Positions 26,611 through 35,289 of a stretch of DNA of 35,289 nt are shown here, one piece after another. The stretch is from Candidatus Cryptobacteroides faecigallinarum (GTDB taxonomy: Bacteria; Bacteroidota; Bacteroidia; Bacteroidales; UBA932), in assembly GCA_017695015.1 (NCBI GenBank), contig JADIMD010000082.1:1-35289 (forward strand), given 5' to 3'. The notes beneath the pieces were generated by a model that had not been told where the DNA came from, searched no databases, and saw nothing but the letters and a program-made list of their open reading frames with translations. A program made the position numbers and the translations under genes. Positions within the stretch are counted from its first letter, which is position 1, and each line of letters begins with the position of its first letter.

Positions 26611-27933
26611 ATGAAAAGAGCGCTTATAATATCATACTACTGGCCCCCTACAGGAGGGTCCGGAGTCCAGCGGTGGGTGAAATTCGCGAAATACCTGCCG
26701 GCTGAAGGCTGGCAGCCTGTCATCTACACCCCATCCAATCCGGAGGCCCTCGCCATCGACAAGTCACTCGTGGACGAGATACCTCCTGAAGTGGAAGTCA
26801 TCAAGAGAAAAATATTCGAGCCTTACGGGATATACCGCCGGCTTCTCGGCAGGAAATCAGCCTCAGACGGAGGGAGCGACGAGGTCAACCCTGTCAACGG
26901 TCAGAAAAAGACCCTGAAGCAGAGGCTTTTCATGGCCATCAGAGGCAACCTGTTCATCCCGGACCCGAGATGCCTGTGGATAAAGCCTTCCATAAGGTTT
27001 CTGAAAAAATACCTGAAGTCCCATCCCGTGGACATCATCATCAGCACAGGACCGCCGCATTCCATGCACCTGATAGCTCTCGGGCTCGCGCGCGCAACAG
27101 GATTGCCGTGGATTGCAGATTTCCGCGACCCATGGACCAGACTGTTCTATTTCAAGCACCTTTCCATGACCGGACGGGTTGTTGAAAAGCACAGAAAATT
27201 GGAAAAGACAGTTCTGGACTCCGCTTCTGCCGTCGTGGCAGTCTCCCCGTTGGTCCGCCGGGATTTCATGGAAATGACAGGGACACGTGTGGAACTGATC
27301 ACTAACGGCTATGACGAGAGCGACTTCGACGATGCCGTGGTGGAGAATGACGGATATTTCAACATTACCCACACAGGACTGTTCGCCGCAGACGGGAATC
27401 CGACCGTGCTGTGGGAAATTTTAGCGGACAAATGCCGTAATGACAGGGAATTCAATAACATGCTCAGAATAAGGCTTGCCGGGAAGACCGACAAGGAAGT
27501 CATAGACTCCATCAAAAAGGCAGGTTTGGGCACCCATCTCAGGGACAACGGCTACCAGCCTCATCAGGTGGCTGTGAAAGAGCAGAAAAACTCCTCGGTC
27601 CTGCTGCTTCCTTTGAGGAAAGAGCCGGAATACAAGGCTGTCCTGCCAGGGAAACTGTTTGAGTACATGGCTGCAGGAAGACCGATTCTCGGCATAGGCC
27701 AGCCTGACGGGGCAATGGCAATGGTGATGGAGGAATCGAAAACAGGCAAGGTCTTCGACTGGGATGATTCGGCTGCCATCTCCGGATTCATAGACAAGTG
27801 CTGGGAAATGTTCAGGAATGACGACATGGAATCCAGTGCGGCTGACATTTCAAGCTACTCGCGCAGGGCCCTTACGGGGAAAATGGCGTCGCTGATGGAT
27901 TCCCTTATAGAAAATCAATCACAGGATAACTGA
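26611..27933 (+). CDS. Glycosyltransferase (GT-B / family 4-like)
   Basis: Starts MKRALIISYYWPPTGGSGVQRWVKFAKYLPAEGWQPVIYTP; C-terminal LPGKLFEYMAAGRPILGIG. The ORF-track start at 26107 is an artefact of antisense mutS sequence. Confidence 0.9.
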   Translation: MKRALIISYYWPPTGGSGVQRWVKFAKYLPAEGWQPVIYTPSNPEALAIDKSLVDEIPPEVEVIKRKIFEPYGIYRRLLGRKSASDGGSDEVNPVNGQKKTLKQRLFMAIRGNLFIPDPRCLWIKPSIRFLKKYLKSHPVDIIISTGPPHSMHLIALGLARATGLPWIADFRDPWTRLFYFKHLSMTGRVVEKHRKLEKTVLDSASAVVAVSPLVRRDFMEMTGTRVELITNGYDESDFDDAVVENDGYFNITHTGLFAADGNPTVLWEILADKCRNDREFNNMLRIRLAGKTDKEVIDSIKKAGLGTHLRDNGYQPHQVAVKEQKNSSVLLLPLRKEPEYKAVLPGKLFEYMAAGRPILGIGQPDGAMAMVMEESKTGKVFDWDDSAAISGFIDKCWEMFRNDDMESSAADISSYSRRALTGKMASLMDSLIENQSQDN

Positions 27934-27940
27934 CAATACA

Positions 27941-30580
27941 ATGAAATACTCCAAGAATCTGAAAGAAGCATTGACATATCTCGGAATTGCCGTACTCTTC
28001 GTGGTGCTGGCATATGCTTTCGTGCCGGATGTGCTTTCCGGCAAGATAATGAACCAGTCGGACACTTCCGCATGGAGAGGGATGACTCACGAAATAGCCG
28101 AGCACAATGCCGCAAATCCTGACGACAAGACTCTGTGGACCAATTCCATGTTCGGCGGCATGCCTACGGTGGCGATGTATGACGAATTCCACGGGGACTG
28201 GACCAATCCTCTATACAAGGCGCTGATGACAGGGGCAAGACCCGCCAATTTCCTTTTCATCTCGCTGATCGGGGGCTTCCTGTTGATGCTCGCTTTCGGA
28301 GTGGACAAGTTCCTGGCCATCGCCGGTGCCATCGCCATCACCTTCTGCTCATACAATCTGCAGATTATCCAGGTGGGGCACAACACCAAGATGCAGGCAA
28401 TCGCCTTCATGCCATGGGTGCTGGCAGGAGTGGTATTCACCTACAGAAGCGCCCTTGCATCCCTGAGAAAAAAAGAGGAAGGAACTGCAGGCTGGAAGAA
28501 CTGGCTTCCCAAAACTGTCCTCGGGTCCGTGCTGTTTGCCATGGCATTGAGTTTCCAGATTAAGGCCAACCATCCGCAGATAACATATTATCTTGCCATC
28601 ATCATTTTCCTGTATGCTATCACCTTATTCATCTGGCTGTGCTGCAACAGGGACAGGCGCAAGGCATTCGCCAAATTTTTCACGGCAAGCGCCCTGCTGC
28701 TCGTTATAGGAGGAATAGGTATCTCCACTAATCTCAACAAGCTGATTCCGACTTACAGATACGCTGAATACACCATGAGGGGAGGTTCCGAGCTGACGCC
28801 AGATTCGGATACCCACAATGACGAGGGGTTGGATCTCGGATATGCCACAGCCTGGTCCTACGGGATAGAGGAGACCCCTAATCTGCTTATTCCGGATTTC
28901 AATGGAGGCGCTTCATCGGGAGAGCTGAAAGGCAGGAGTTCGGAAACATACAGGCTGCTGCAGAGGGCAGGACAGCCTGGACTCGACCAGGTGATGAAAG
29001 CACTGCCTCTGTACTGGGGACCGCAGCCTTTCACGGCAGGACCGATGTATATGGGAGCCATAACTGTTTTCCTTTTCGTGCTCGGTCTCTGTCTCTATAA
29101 GGGGAAGGAGAAATGGTGGCTGGCAGTTGCATCGGTGATCGCGATATTCCTTGCGTGGGGCAACCATTTCATGTGGTTTACAAGACTGTGGTTTGAGTAT
29201 GCTCCGATGTACAACAAGTTCAGGACAGTGTCCATGGCACTTGTCGTGCTTCAGGTCACACTCCCTGTGCTCGGATTCGTGATGCTCGACAGAATACTGA
29301 AAAACGGATATCCCAAAGCGGAAGTGATAAAATCGACTGCCATAGCATTTGCCGTCACTGCCGGATTCTGCTTCATATGCATCCTTTTCCCGGGAATTGC
29401 AGGAGATTTCAGAGGCGCAGGAGACGCCCAGCTGCCTGAAATGCTGTCCGACGCCCTTGCCGCCGACAGAAGAGGACTGCTGGTCAGCGATGCATGGAGA
29501 TCATTGCTTTTCATTTCGCTTACGGCAGGTCTCCTGGTATTCATTTCAAAGTCGGAGAAATTTTCGGGGAAATCAGCAACTGCCATTACTGCCGCTGCCA
29601 TCTGCCTCATGGTGCTGTTTGACCTTTGGGGAGTCGGCAAAAGATACCTCAACAGCAGCCATTTCGTCACTAAGAGGGATTTCAGCGGTCAGTTTGCCGA
29701 AAGGCCTGTGGACAGGATGATTCTGGAGGACACCGATCTTGACTACAGGGTGCTCGACATCAGCGTAAACACTTTCAATGATTCTCACCAGAGCTACCAT
29801 CACCGCTGCATCGGAGGCTACAGCCCTGCAAAGCTGCAAAGGTATCAGGACCTGATAGAAAGATATCTCATGGGCGAGATAAATTCTGTCATCAGGACTG
29901 TGAATGAAGAGCAGACAATCGAGGGGACACAGGAGAATCTTCCTTACCTTCCTGTTGTCTCAATGCTGAACGGCAAATATATAATCGTCGGGGCGGAATA
30001 CCCTCCTGTAGTCAACGGCCATACTTTCGGGAATGCGTGGTTTGTGGACAGTTTCGTGGCGGCAGACTCTCCTGACGATGAAATAGCACTTATCGGAGAG
30101 GTGGATCTGCACGACACTGCGGTGATAGGAGATGATTTCTCCTGGGCACAGGAAGCCTTCCCTGCAGGAGCATCCGGCTCAGGACAGGCCGGGACCGTCG
30201 CCTCCCATGACGGGCTCGCGGAATCAGAAAGCATCGTCATGACTCATTATGCCCCTAACGAGCTGAGATACAGCTACAGCACAGGAAGTGACAGGGCTGT
30301 GATATTCAGCGAGATATATTATCCTGAAGGCTGGACCCTCACCTGCATTCCTGCCGGTGAAGGGACTTCCTCTGAAGAGCTTCCTCTTTTCCGTGCCGAC
30401 TGGATTCTCCGCGGAGCAATCATCCCTGCCGGTGAAGGGGAGCTTGTGATGCGTTTCGACCCGCAGTCCTACAGGACGGGTGAAGCCCTGTCAAGAGCGT
30501 CGTCCATCACGCTTCTGCTACTTCTCATCCTTTCCGCAGGAGGAATGGCCTTCATCTCCAGCAGAAAGGACGAGGCATGA
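27941..30580 (+). CDS. YfhO-like polytopic membrane protein
   Basis: 879 aa; many TM segments; GHNTKMQAIAFMPWVLAG and C-terminal VIFSEIYYPEGWTLTC resemble the YfhO family. Confidence 0.8.
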   Translation: MKYSKNLKEALTYLGIAVLFVVLAYAFVPDVLSGKIMNQSDTSAWRGMTHEIAEHNAANPDDKTLWTNSMFGGMPTVAMYDEFHGDWTNPLYKALMTGARPANFLFISLIGGFLLMLAFGVDKFLAIAGAIAITFCSYNLQIIQVGHNTKMQAIAFMPWVLAGVVFTYRSALASLRKKEEGTAGWKNWLPKTVLGSVLFAMALSFQIKANHPQITYYLAIIIFLYAITLFIWLCCNRDRRKAFAKFFTASALLLVIGGIGISTNLNKLIPTYRYAEYTMRGGSELTPDSDTHNDEGLDLGYATAWSYGIEETPNLLIPDFNGGASSGELKGRSSETYRLLQRAGQPGLDQVMKALPLYWGPQPFTAGPMYMGAITVFLFVLGLCLYKGKEKWWLAVASVIAIFLAWGNHFMWFTRLWFEYAPMYNKFRTVSMALVVLQVTLPVLGFVMLDRILKNGYPKAEVIKSTAIAFAVTAGFCFICILFPGIAGDFRGAGDAQLPEMLSDALAADRRGLLVSDAWRSLLFISLTAGLLVFISKSEKFSGKSATAITAAAICLMVLFDLWGVGKRYLNSSHFVTKRDFSGQFAERPVDRMILEDTDLDYRVLDISVNTFNDSHQSYHHRCIGGYSPAKLQRYQDLIERYLMGEINSVIRTVNEEQTIEGTQENLPYLPVVSMLNGKYIIVGAEYPPVVNGHTFGNAWFVDSFVAADSPDDEIALIGEVDLHDTAVIGDDFSWAQEAFPAGASGSGQAGTVASHDGLAESESIVMTHYAPNELRYSYSTGSDRAVIFSEIYYPEGWTLTCIPAGEGTSSEELPLFRADWILRGAIIPAGEGELVMRFDPQSYRTGEALSRASSITLLLLLILSAGGMAFISSRKDEA

Positions 30581-30615
30581 TACAATGTTATATTTAATTG
30601 AATGTTAATTATTTA

Positions 30616-31437
30616 TCACTCATTCTCCTGTTCTTGGCCTTGATCCGGTCTGCGACCTACAAGGGCGATAGAGAGTTCGTAGAGGAGATAGAGAGGGATA
30701 AATACGAGAGACAGGGTGAACGGGTCTCCCGTAGGGGTGATGACGGCCGCCAGTACAAGCAGTACCACCACTGCATATTTTCTGTATTTCTTCAGCATGT
30801 CCTTGTCCACAAGACCGAGCTTGGACAGAATCCAGGCAAGAAGCGGCAGCTCGAACACGGCTCCCATGATAAAGACCATGATAAGGAATGTGTTGATATA
30901 TGAGTTGAGGCTGATCTGGTTGACTACTGAAGCACTCAACTGATATTCCACAAGGAAACGGAATGTGAACGGAAACACAATGCAGTACCCCACTGCGCAT
31001 CCGACATAAAACATCCCTGTCCCAAGCAGAAATGCTGTCCTCATGTTTCTGACTTCCTGTGGGAACAGGGCTGGACGGACAAATTTCCAGATCTGATAAA
31101 TCAGGTACGGGAACACCAGCACAAGGGCAAGCCAGAAGGATGTGCTGACATGGGTCATGAACTGGGACGCGACATTGATGTTGATGATATCCACGGAGAA
31201 TGTGCTGTCCCCGAAATCTGGAAGAAAAGGAAGTCTGCCTCCGACAGAGGCGAACATCCTGTAAAGGAAGAAATCGGAAGAGGTCGGGCCGAGGATGAAC
31301 TTGTCGAAGATGTAGGGCATGGCAACGAATGTGGCGACAACAAGCACCACAAGGGCTACTGCCACCCTTATTAGAGCCCACCTCAACACCTCAAGATGTC
31401 CCCAGAAGGACATCTCATTTTCTTCCTGGCTTTTCAT
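30616..31437 (-). CDS. tatC: Sec-independent protein translocase TatC
   Basis: 273 aa; [22 protein letters not shown], multiple TMs, [39 protein letters not shown]. Confidence 0.97.
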   Translation of the reverse strand: MKSQEENEMSFWGHLEVLRWALIRVAVALVVLVVATFVAMPYIFDKFILGPTSSDFFLYRMFASVGGRLPFLPDFGDSTFSVDIININVASQFMTHVSTSFWLALVLVFPYLIYQIWKFVRPALFPQEVRNMRTAFLLGTGMFYVGCAVGYCIVFPFTFRFLVEYQLSASVVNQISLNSYINTFLIMVFIMGAVFELPLLAWILSKLGLVDKDMLKKYRKYAVVVLLVLAAVITPTGDPFTLSLVFIPLYLLYELSIALVGRRPDQGQEQENE

Positions 31438-31615
31438 CTCCTGCCTCTTCGATATCCTTTTCTATTTCGTTCATCCCGTTCTTGAAGCTCCTTACGCCTT
31501 TGCCGAGACCGCGCATCAGCTCGGGAATCTTTTTCCCTCCGAACAGGAGGAGCACCACAAGGGCTATCAGAATTATTTCCCCTGCCCCGAGATTGAATAT
31601 AAGCAGACTGCTCAT
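31415..31615 (-). CDS. tatA: Twin-arginine translocase TatA/TatE family subunit
   Basis: [50 protein letters not shown]. Start at 31615 preferred over the ORF-track start at 31654, which overlaps the DHFR gene. Confidence 0.95.
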   Translation of the reverse strand: MSSLLIFNLGAGEIILIALVVLLLFGGKKIPELMRGLGKGVRSFKNGMNEIEKDIEEAGDEKPGRK

Positions 31616-31619
31616 TTCA

Positions 31620-32117
31620 TTATTTGTTATAAGGTTTTCTCCTGTAGACCACAAATTCGTATTCTATTCCGGATTCCGCGTCAGTCTGTGGGGCAGTCCT
31701 TGATTCCTCCTCCCATTGCCCGGCATCAATCTCCAGGAAAAATGTGTCGGCATCTTCCACTGTGACATGGACTTCTGTGACATAAAGCCTGTCGGCCAAA
31801 GGCAATGCCTGCCTGTATATCTGACCGCCACCTATCACGAACATTTCGTCCCCTTCCGCCTTGCTGACTGCTTCTTCAAGCGACCCTGCAGGAAGGACTC
31901 CTTCAGGCAATGCATGGATTCCCGATTTGGAGACGACTATGTTCTGCCTGCCGGGAAGAGGGCGTCCTATTGATTCGAATGTCCTGCGCCCCATGATGAC
32001 AGGACATCCCATGGTTACTTTCTTGAAATATTTCAGGTCCTCCCTGATGTGCCACAACAGGGAATTGTCTTTCCCTATTGCCCCATTATCGGCCACCGCC
32101 ACTATAATATTCACCAT
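31620..32117 (-). CDS. folA: Dihydrofolate reductase
   Basis: 165 aa; [63 protein letters not shown]. Confidence 0.97.
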   Translation of the reverse strand: MVNIIVAVADNGAIGKDNSLLWHIREDLKYFKKVTMGCPVIMGRRTFESIGRPLPGRQNIVVSKSGIHALPEGVLPAGSLEEAVSKAEGDEMFVIGGGQIYRQALPLADRLYVTEVHVTVEDADTFFLEIDAGQWEEESRTAPQTDAESGIEYEFVVYRRKPYNK

Positions 32118-32147
32118 CTTCTGTGTTCTTTACAATAATACAATGTG

Positions 32148-32942
32148 TCAGACAGCGACGGGAGCTTTGATTGCCGGCCACGGGTCATAGCCTTCAAGGG
32201 AGAAGTCCTCGTAACGGAAACTGAAGATGTCCTTTACTTCAGGATTGATCTTCATTACCGGCAGGGGGCGAGGCTCGCGCGAAAGCTGGAGGGCGACCTG
32301 TTCGAAATGATTCTGGTAGATGTGGGTGTCACCGGTTGTATGGATGAATTCTCCCGGCTTCAAGCCGCATACCTGGGCTATCATCATGGTCAGAAGAGCA
32401 TAGGAAGCGATGTTGAAAGGCACCCCGAGGAACACATCGGCGCTTCTCTGGTACAGCTGGCATGAGAGTTTTCCGTCCGCCACATAAAACTGGAACATGG
32501 TGTGGCACGGAGGCAGAGCCATCCTGTCAACTTCGGCAACATTCCATGCCGACACTATCATCCTTCTTGAATCCGGATTCCTGCGGATCATCTCTATCAC
32601 ATTGGACAGCTGGTCTATCGTCTTGCCGTCAGGAGTCGGCCAGCTGCGCCACTGATGCCCGTAAACAGGACCGAGATCCCCGTTTTCATCCGCCCATTCA
32701 TCCCATATGGACACTCCGTGGTCTTTAAGATATTTAATGTTGGTATCTCCTGAGATAAACCACAGCAACTCATAAATTATGGACTTGAGATGCACTTTCT
32801 TGGTAGTGAGAAGGGGGAATCCCTGCTGGAGGTCGAAGCGCATCTGATAGCCGAACACGCTCTGGGTGCCCACCCCGGTCCGGTCAGACTTCATCACTCC
32901 GTGCTCCCTTATATGGCGTAAAAGGTCAAGATACTGTTTCAT
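32148..32942 (-). CDS. thyA: Thymidylate synthase
   Basis: 264 aa; [69 protein letters not shown]. Confidence 0.99.
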   Translation of the reverse strand: MKQYLDLLRHIREHGVMKSDRTGVGTQSVFGYQMRFDLQQGFPLLTTKKVHLKSIIYELLWFISGDTNIKYLKDHGVSIWDEWADENGDLGPVYGHQWRSWPTPDGKTIDQLSNVIEMIRRNPDSRRMIVSAWNVAEVDRMALPPCHTMFQFYVADGKLSCQLYQRSADVFLGVPFNIASYALLTMMIAQVCGLKPGEFIHTTGDTHIYQNHFEQVALQLSREPRPLPVMKINPEVKDIFSFRYEDFSLEGYDPWPAIKAPVAV

Positions 32943-32999
32943 GATACGATTATCACATTAGTAATGCACAAACATACAAAGATAATCATAGTTCCGGAA

Positions 33000-33992
33000 T
33001 CAGCCTGCAATGGAAGCGAGGAAAGTGAAGACGCGCTGGTCGGGAGCATCCTTCATCAGGACTGTCTTGTCCCTGTCGAGAACATAGAGCGACGGGATTG
33101 CGCGGACATTGTAGAGAATATCGTTGCGGATAATGCCGTTGGGGTCGTAACCATTGTACCATGCAGACGGATAGAGGGACATATAGTCATACCATGCCGC
33201 AATATCTTCGTCTATATAGACATTCACCACCGCCAGCCGGCCTGATTCTATCAAGGAGTCCACCGCCAGTGCATCCGTCAGCACCCTTATTATCTCTTCA
33301 CATGCATTGCATCCCGGATTGCTGAAAAACAGAAGGGTGTACTCGGCATCTATGCCATAGAGAGAATGCATCCTGCCTGAAGCATCGCTGAAAACAAAAT
33401 TGGCGGCCCGTGAACCGACCTCATTGAGGGAACACATTTGGGCATCATATGCATAAGCCTCCCGTTCCGTCTCTGAAATGCCATCATACCCTGCCATCCT
33501 GGCCGCATAGACCCCGTAAAGGTCTTCATCCCTCAATGGAGAATTGGGGTCATAGAGATACCTTTCCGCAAATTCAGTGACTGTCTCGAATATGTTGGAG
33601 GATGTGTCGGCCCTTTCACATGCTGAGGCCCTGTCGAAAAGCCTTGCCATTGCCTTCCGGGCCTGGCGGTAATCCACAGCCTGAAGCACAGCGGTGAAAT
33701 TGGCGAATTCCTGCTCCACATCGCCTTTCTTCACTCCGCTTACCAAGGAAGAATCGCATGGATAATGCCGCGAAGTGTCCGTGAAGTCATCCCAGAAATG
33801 CTCGGACAGGTAGACGAACGCCTCCGCCTGATCATCCGCATACATCACCGGAACTTCCACCGCAGGGAATTTCAACGGAACGAATTCCTGCTGTCTGACG
33901 CAGCCCTGATACGCCACGACAGACATGACAGCCAACAGCATGACCGGAATCCTGAATCTGACAGGGACAGACCTCATACCCTTGAAAGTCAT
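33000..33992 (-). CDS. DUF5106-like lipoprotein with thioredoxin-like C-terminal domain
   Basis: Starts MTFKGMRSVPVRFRIPVMLLAVMSVVAYQGC; CxxC in LLFFSNPGCNACEEIIRVLTDAL; IPSLYVLDRDKTVLMKDA. Its ATG at 33992 forms an ATGA overlap with the upstream stop. Confidence 0.85.
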   Translation of the reverse strand: MTFKGMRSVPVRFRIPVMLLAVMSVVAYQGCVRQQEFVPLKFPAVEVPVMYADDQAEAFVYLSEHFWDDFTDTSRHYPCDSSLVSGVKKGDVEQEFANFTAVLQAVDYRQARKAMARLFDRASACERADTSSNIFETVTEFAERYLYDPNSPLRDEDLYGVYAARMAGYDGISETEREAYAYDAQMCSLNEVGSRAANFVFSDASGRMHSLYGIDAEYTLLFFSNPGCNACEEIIRVLTDALAVDSLIESGRLAVVNVYIDEDIAAWYDYMSLYPSAWYNGYDPNGIIRNDILYNVRAIPSLYVLDRDKTVLMKDAPDQRVFTFLASIAG

Positions 33993-35289
33993 TTCCTGTT
34001 CACTCCTTCCTGCTCCGCCTGGGAAATGTTGATGATAAAGTCTCCTATCCTTTCGAGCTCGGCCACAACATCCATATAATAGACTCCAGTCTGATAGTTG
34101 TAGCTGTCGTTCTCGATATTGGCGATATGCTCCTCGCGCAGATTGTTCCTGCATGAATTTATCTGGTCTTCCGCATCCTGGGCATTGGAAATGTCCTTCA
34201 ATGACGGATTCTTGAGATTGTCGAGCATTGCAACATATGCTTCCTCCACTGTGTCGAGCATCCTGTTTAGCCTCTTCAGCATCTCGGCGTCGAAAATCTT
34301 GCTGTGGGCATTCTTCCTCTGGAGAATCCTTCCGATAGCCTCTCCCGAATCTCCAAGGCTCTCCATCTCGCCGATAATCTTGTACATCGCCTTCATCCTG
34401 TTGTCGGAATTCTCGCTGAGCTCGCCTTTGGACACCTCGTTGAGATAGGATGCAATCTCGTACTCTATCCTGTCGGTAATCTCCTCGTATTTCACGAGCT
34501 TCTGGTTCAGCTCCGAGAACTTGTCGTTGTCCTGCTCGTTGATAGCCAGTCTGATATAGGCGAAATCCTTGTAGCACAACTCGCCGAAATGTATTATCTC
34601 CTGCTGTGCCTCATCGAGAGACAGCTCTGCGGTGTTGAGAGGACCGCCCTGGATATATTTCAGTCTGAAAATCTCTTCCTCGCCTTCAGGATTCTTGATA
34701 ATGAACTTCACGACTTTCTCTATGACAGGGACGAACCATATCAGAATCAATGTATTGCAAAGGTTGAACAGAGTATGCAGCATCGATACTCCATACAGGA
34801 ATGATGTCTGGACCTCAGTATTGCCGCTGCCTGCTGAAAGGTCGGCAGTCATTGGATTAGGAAGCCCGAAAGAAGCCACGATGATTCCCACAAGCTTCAG
34901 GAAAGGATGGAAAAGTATCAGCAGCCAGAACACTCCGAACACATTGAACACGGTGTGTGCCATTGCCGCCCTCTTTGCAGAGACATTTCCGACCGCGGCC
35001 GCTATGTTGGCCGTGATGGTGGTTCCTATATTTTCTCCAAGCACCATGGCCGCAGCTATTTCAAACGGAATCCATCCGAAATTGACCATCACAAGGGTCA
35101 GGGCCATTGTTGCACTGGAAGACTGCAGGACGATGGTAAGAAGAGACCCGAGGAGCACGAAAAGCAGAACCGAGCCGAAGCCGAAATCCGTCCATTTCTG
35201 GATGAATGCAAGAGTTTCAGGATGGCTGCTCAGGTCCGGAACCGAATCCTTGAGGGCCGCAAGTCCCATGAAAAGGAGGGCAAATCCGA
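33989..35289 (-). CDS. Na/Pi cotransporter family protein with C-terminal PhoU-like domain; N-terminus beyond window
   Basis: LLFVLLGSLLTIVLQSSSATMALTLVMVNFGWIPFEIAAAMVLGENIGTTITANIAA (QSSSA and GxNIGTT motifs) followed by a PhoU-like helical domain; frame open to the window end. Confidence 0.93.
   Translation of the reverse strand, partial: GFALLFMGLAALKDSVPDLSSHPETLAFIQKWTDFGFGSVLLFVLLGSLLTIVLQSSSATMALTLVMVNFGWIPFEIAAAMVLGENIGTTITANIAAAVGNVSAKRAAMAHTVFNVFGVFWLLILFHPFLKLVGIIVASFGLPNPMTADLSAGSGNTEVQTSFLYGVSMLHTLFNLCNTLILIWFVPVIEKVVKFIIKNPEGEEEIFRLKYIQGGPLNTAELSLDEAQQEIIHFGELCYKDFAYIRLAINEQDNDKFSELNQKLVKYEEITDRIEYEIASYLNEVSKGELSENSDNRMKAMYKIIGEMESLGDSGEAIGRILQRKNAHSKIFDAEMLKRLNRMLDTVEEAYVAMLDNLKNPSLKDISNAQDAEDQINSCRNNLREEHIANIENDSYNYQTGVYYMDVVAELERIGDFIINISQAEQEGVNRK

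Noticed and set aside
30620-31381. 253-aa minus-strand ORF overlapping tatC
   Set aside because: Shadow frame of tatC; Cys/Ser/Pro-rich with no coherent family, whereas tatC is unambiguous.
33993-34577. N-terminal extension of the 525-aa minus-strand ORF
   Set aside because: Out-of-frame reading of the PhoU-like domain; low-complexity Arg/Gln-rich sequence. The lipoprotein start at 33992 with signal peptide is far better.
1-35289. CRISPR array, tRNA/rRNA genes, transposases, prophage or integron features
   Set aside because: No regularly spaced repeats, RNA-gene signatures or recombinase motifs were seen by eye. A scan with tRNAscan-SE, CRISPR finders and Infernal would be needed for a firm negative.

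Overview
The window comes from a Bacteroidetes (Bacteroidales-like) chromosome, judged from its SusC/SusD pair, lipoprotein signals, TAnnTTTG-type promoters and gene families. About half of it (~17.3 kb, minus strand, 17285 -> 1) is one tightly packed, operon-like cluster. In transcription order it encodes a TlpA-like thioredoxin, a DUF6029-like outer-membrane protein, three tandem Omp28-like lipoproteins with CxxC motifs, two large multidomain surface-type lipoproteins, SusC, SusD and a subtilisin-like (S8) lipoprotein protease truncated by the window edge. I read it as a candidate redox-assisted surface proteolysis and peptide-uptake locus, and it is the best candidate here for an undescribed system. 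Just upstream (17372-17618) is a structured leader: a consensus-like Bacteroidetes promoter, repeated and inverted GGAATTATC motifs, a small ORF ending inside a terminator stem, and a strong intrinsic terminator. The rest is a four-gene RND efflux operon (small lipoprotein, MFP, RND, TolC), mutS, a divergent glycosyltransferase plus YfhO-like membrane protein, thyA/DHFR/tatA/tatC, a DUF5106-like thioredoxin-fold lipoprotein and a partial Na/Pi cotransporter with a PhoU-like domain. I saw no tRNA, rRNA, CRISPR array or transposase. All family calls were made by eye from the translations; no database search was run.
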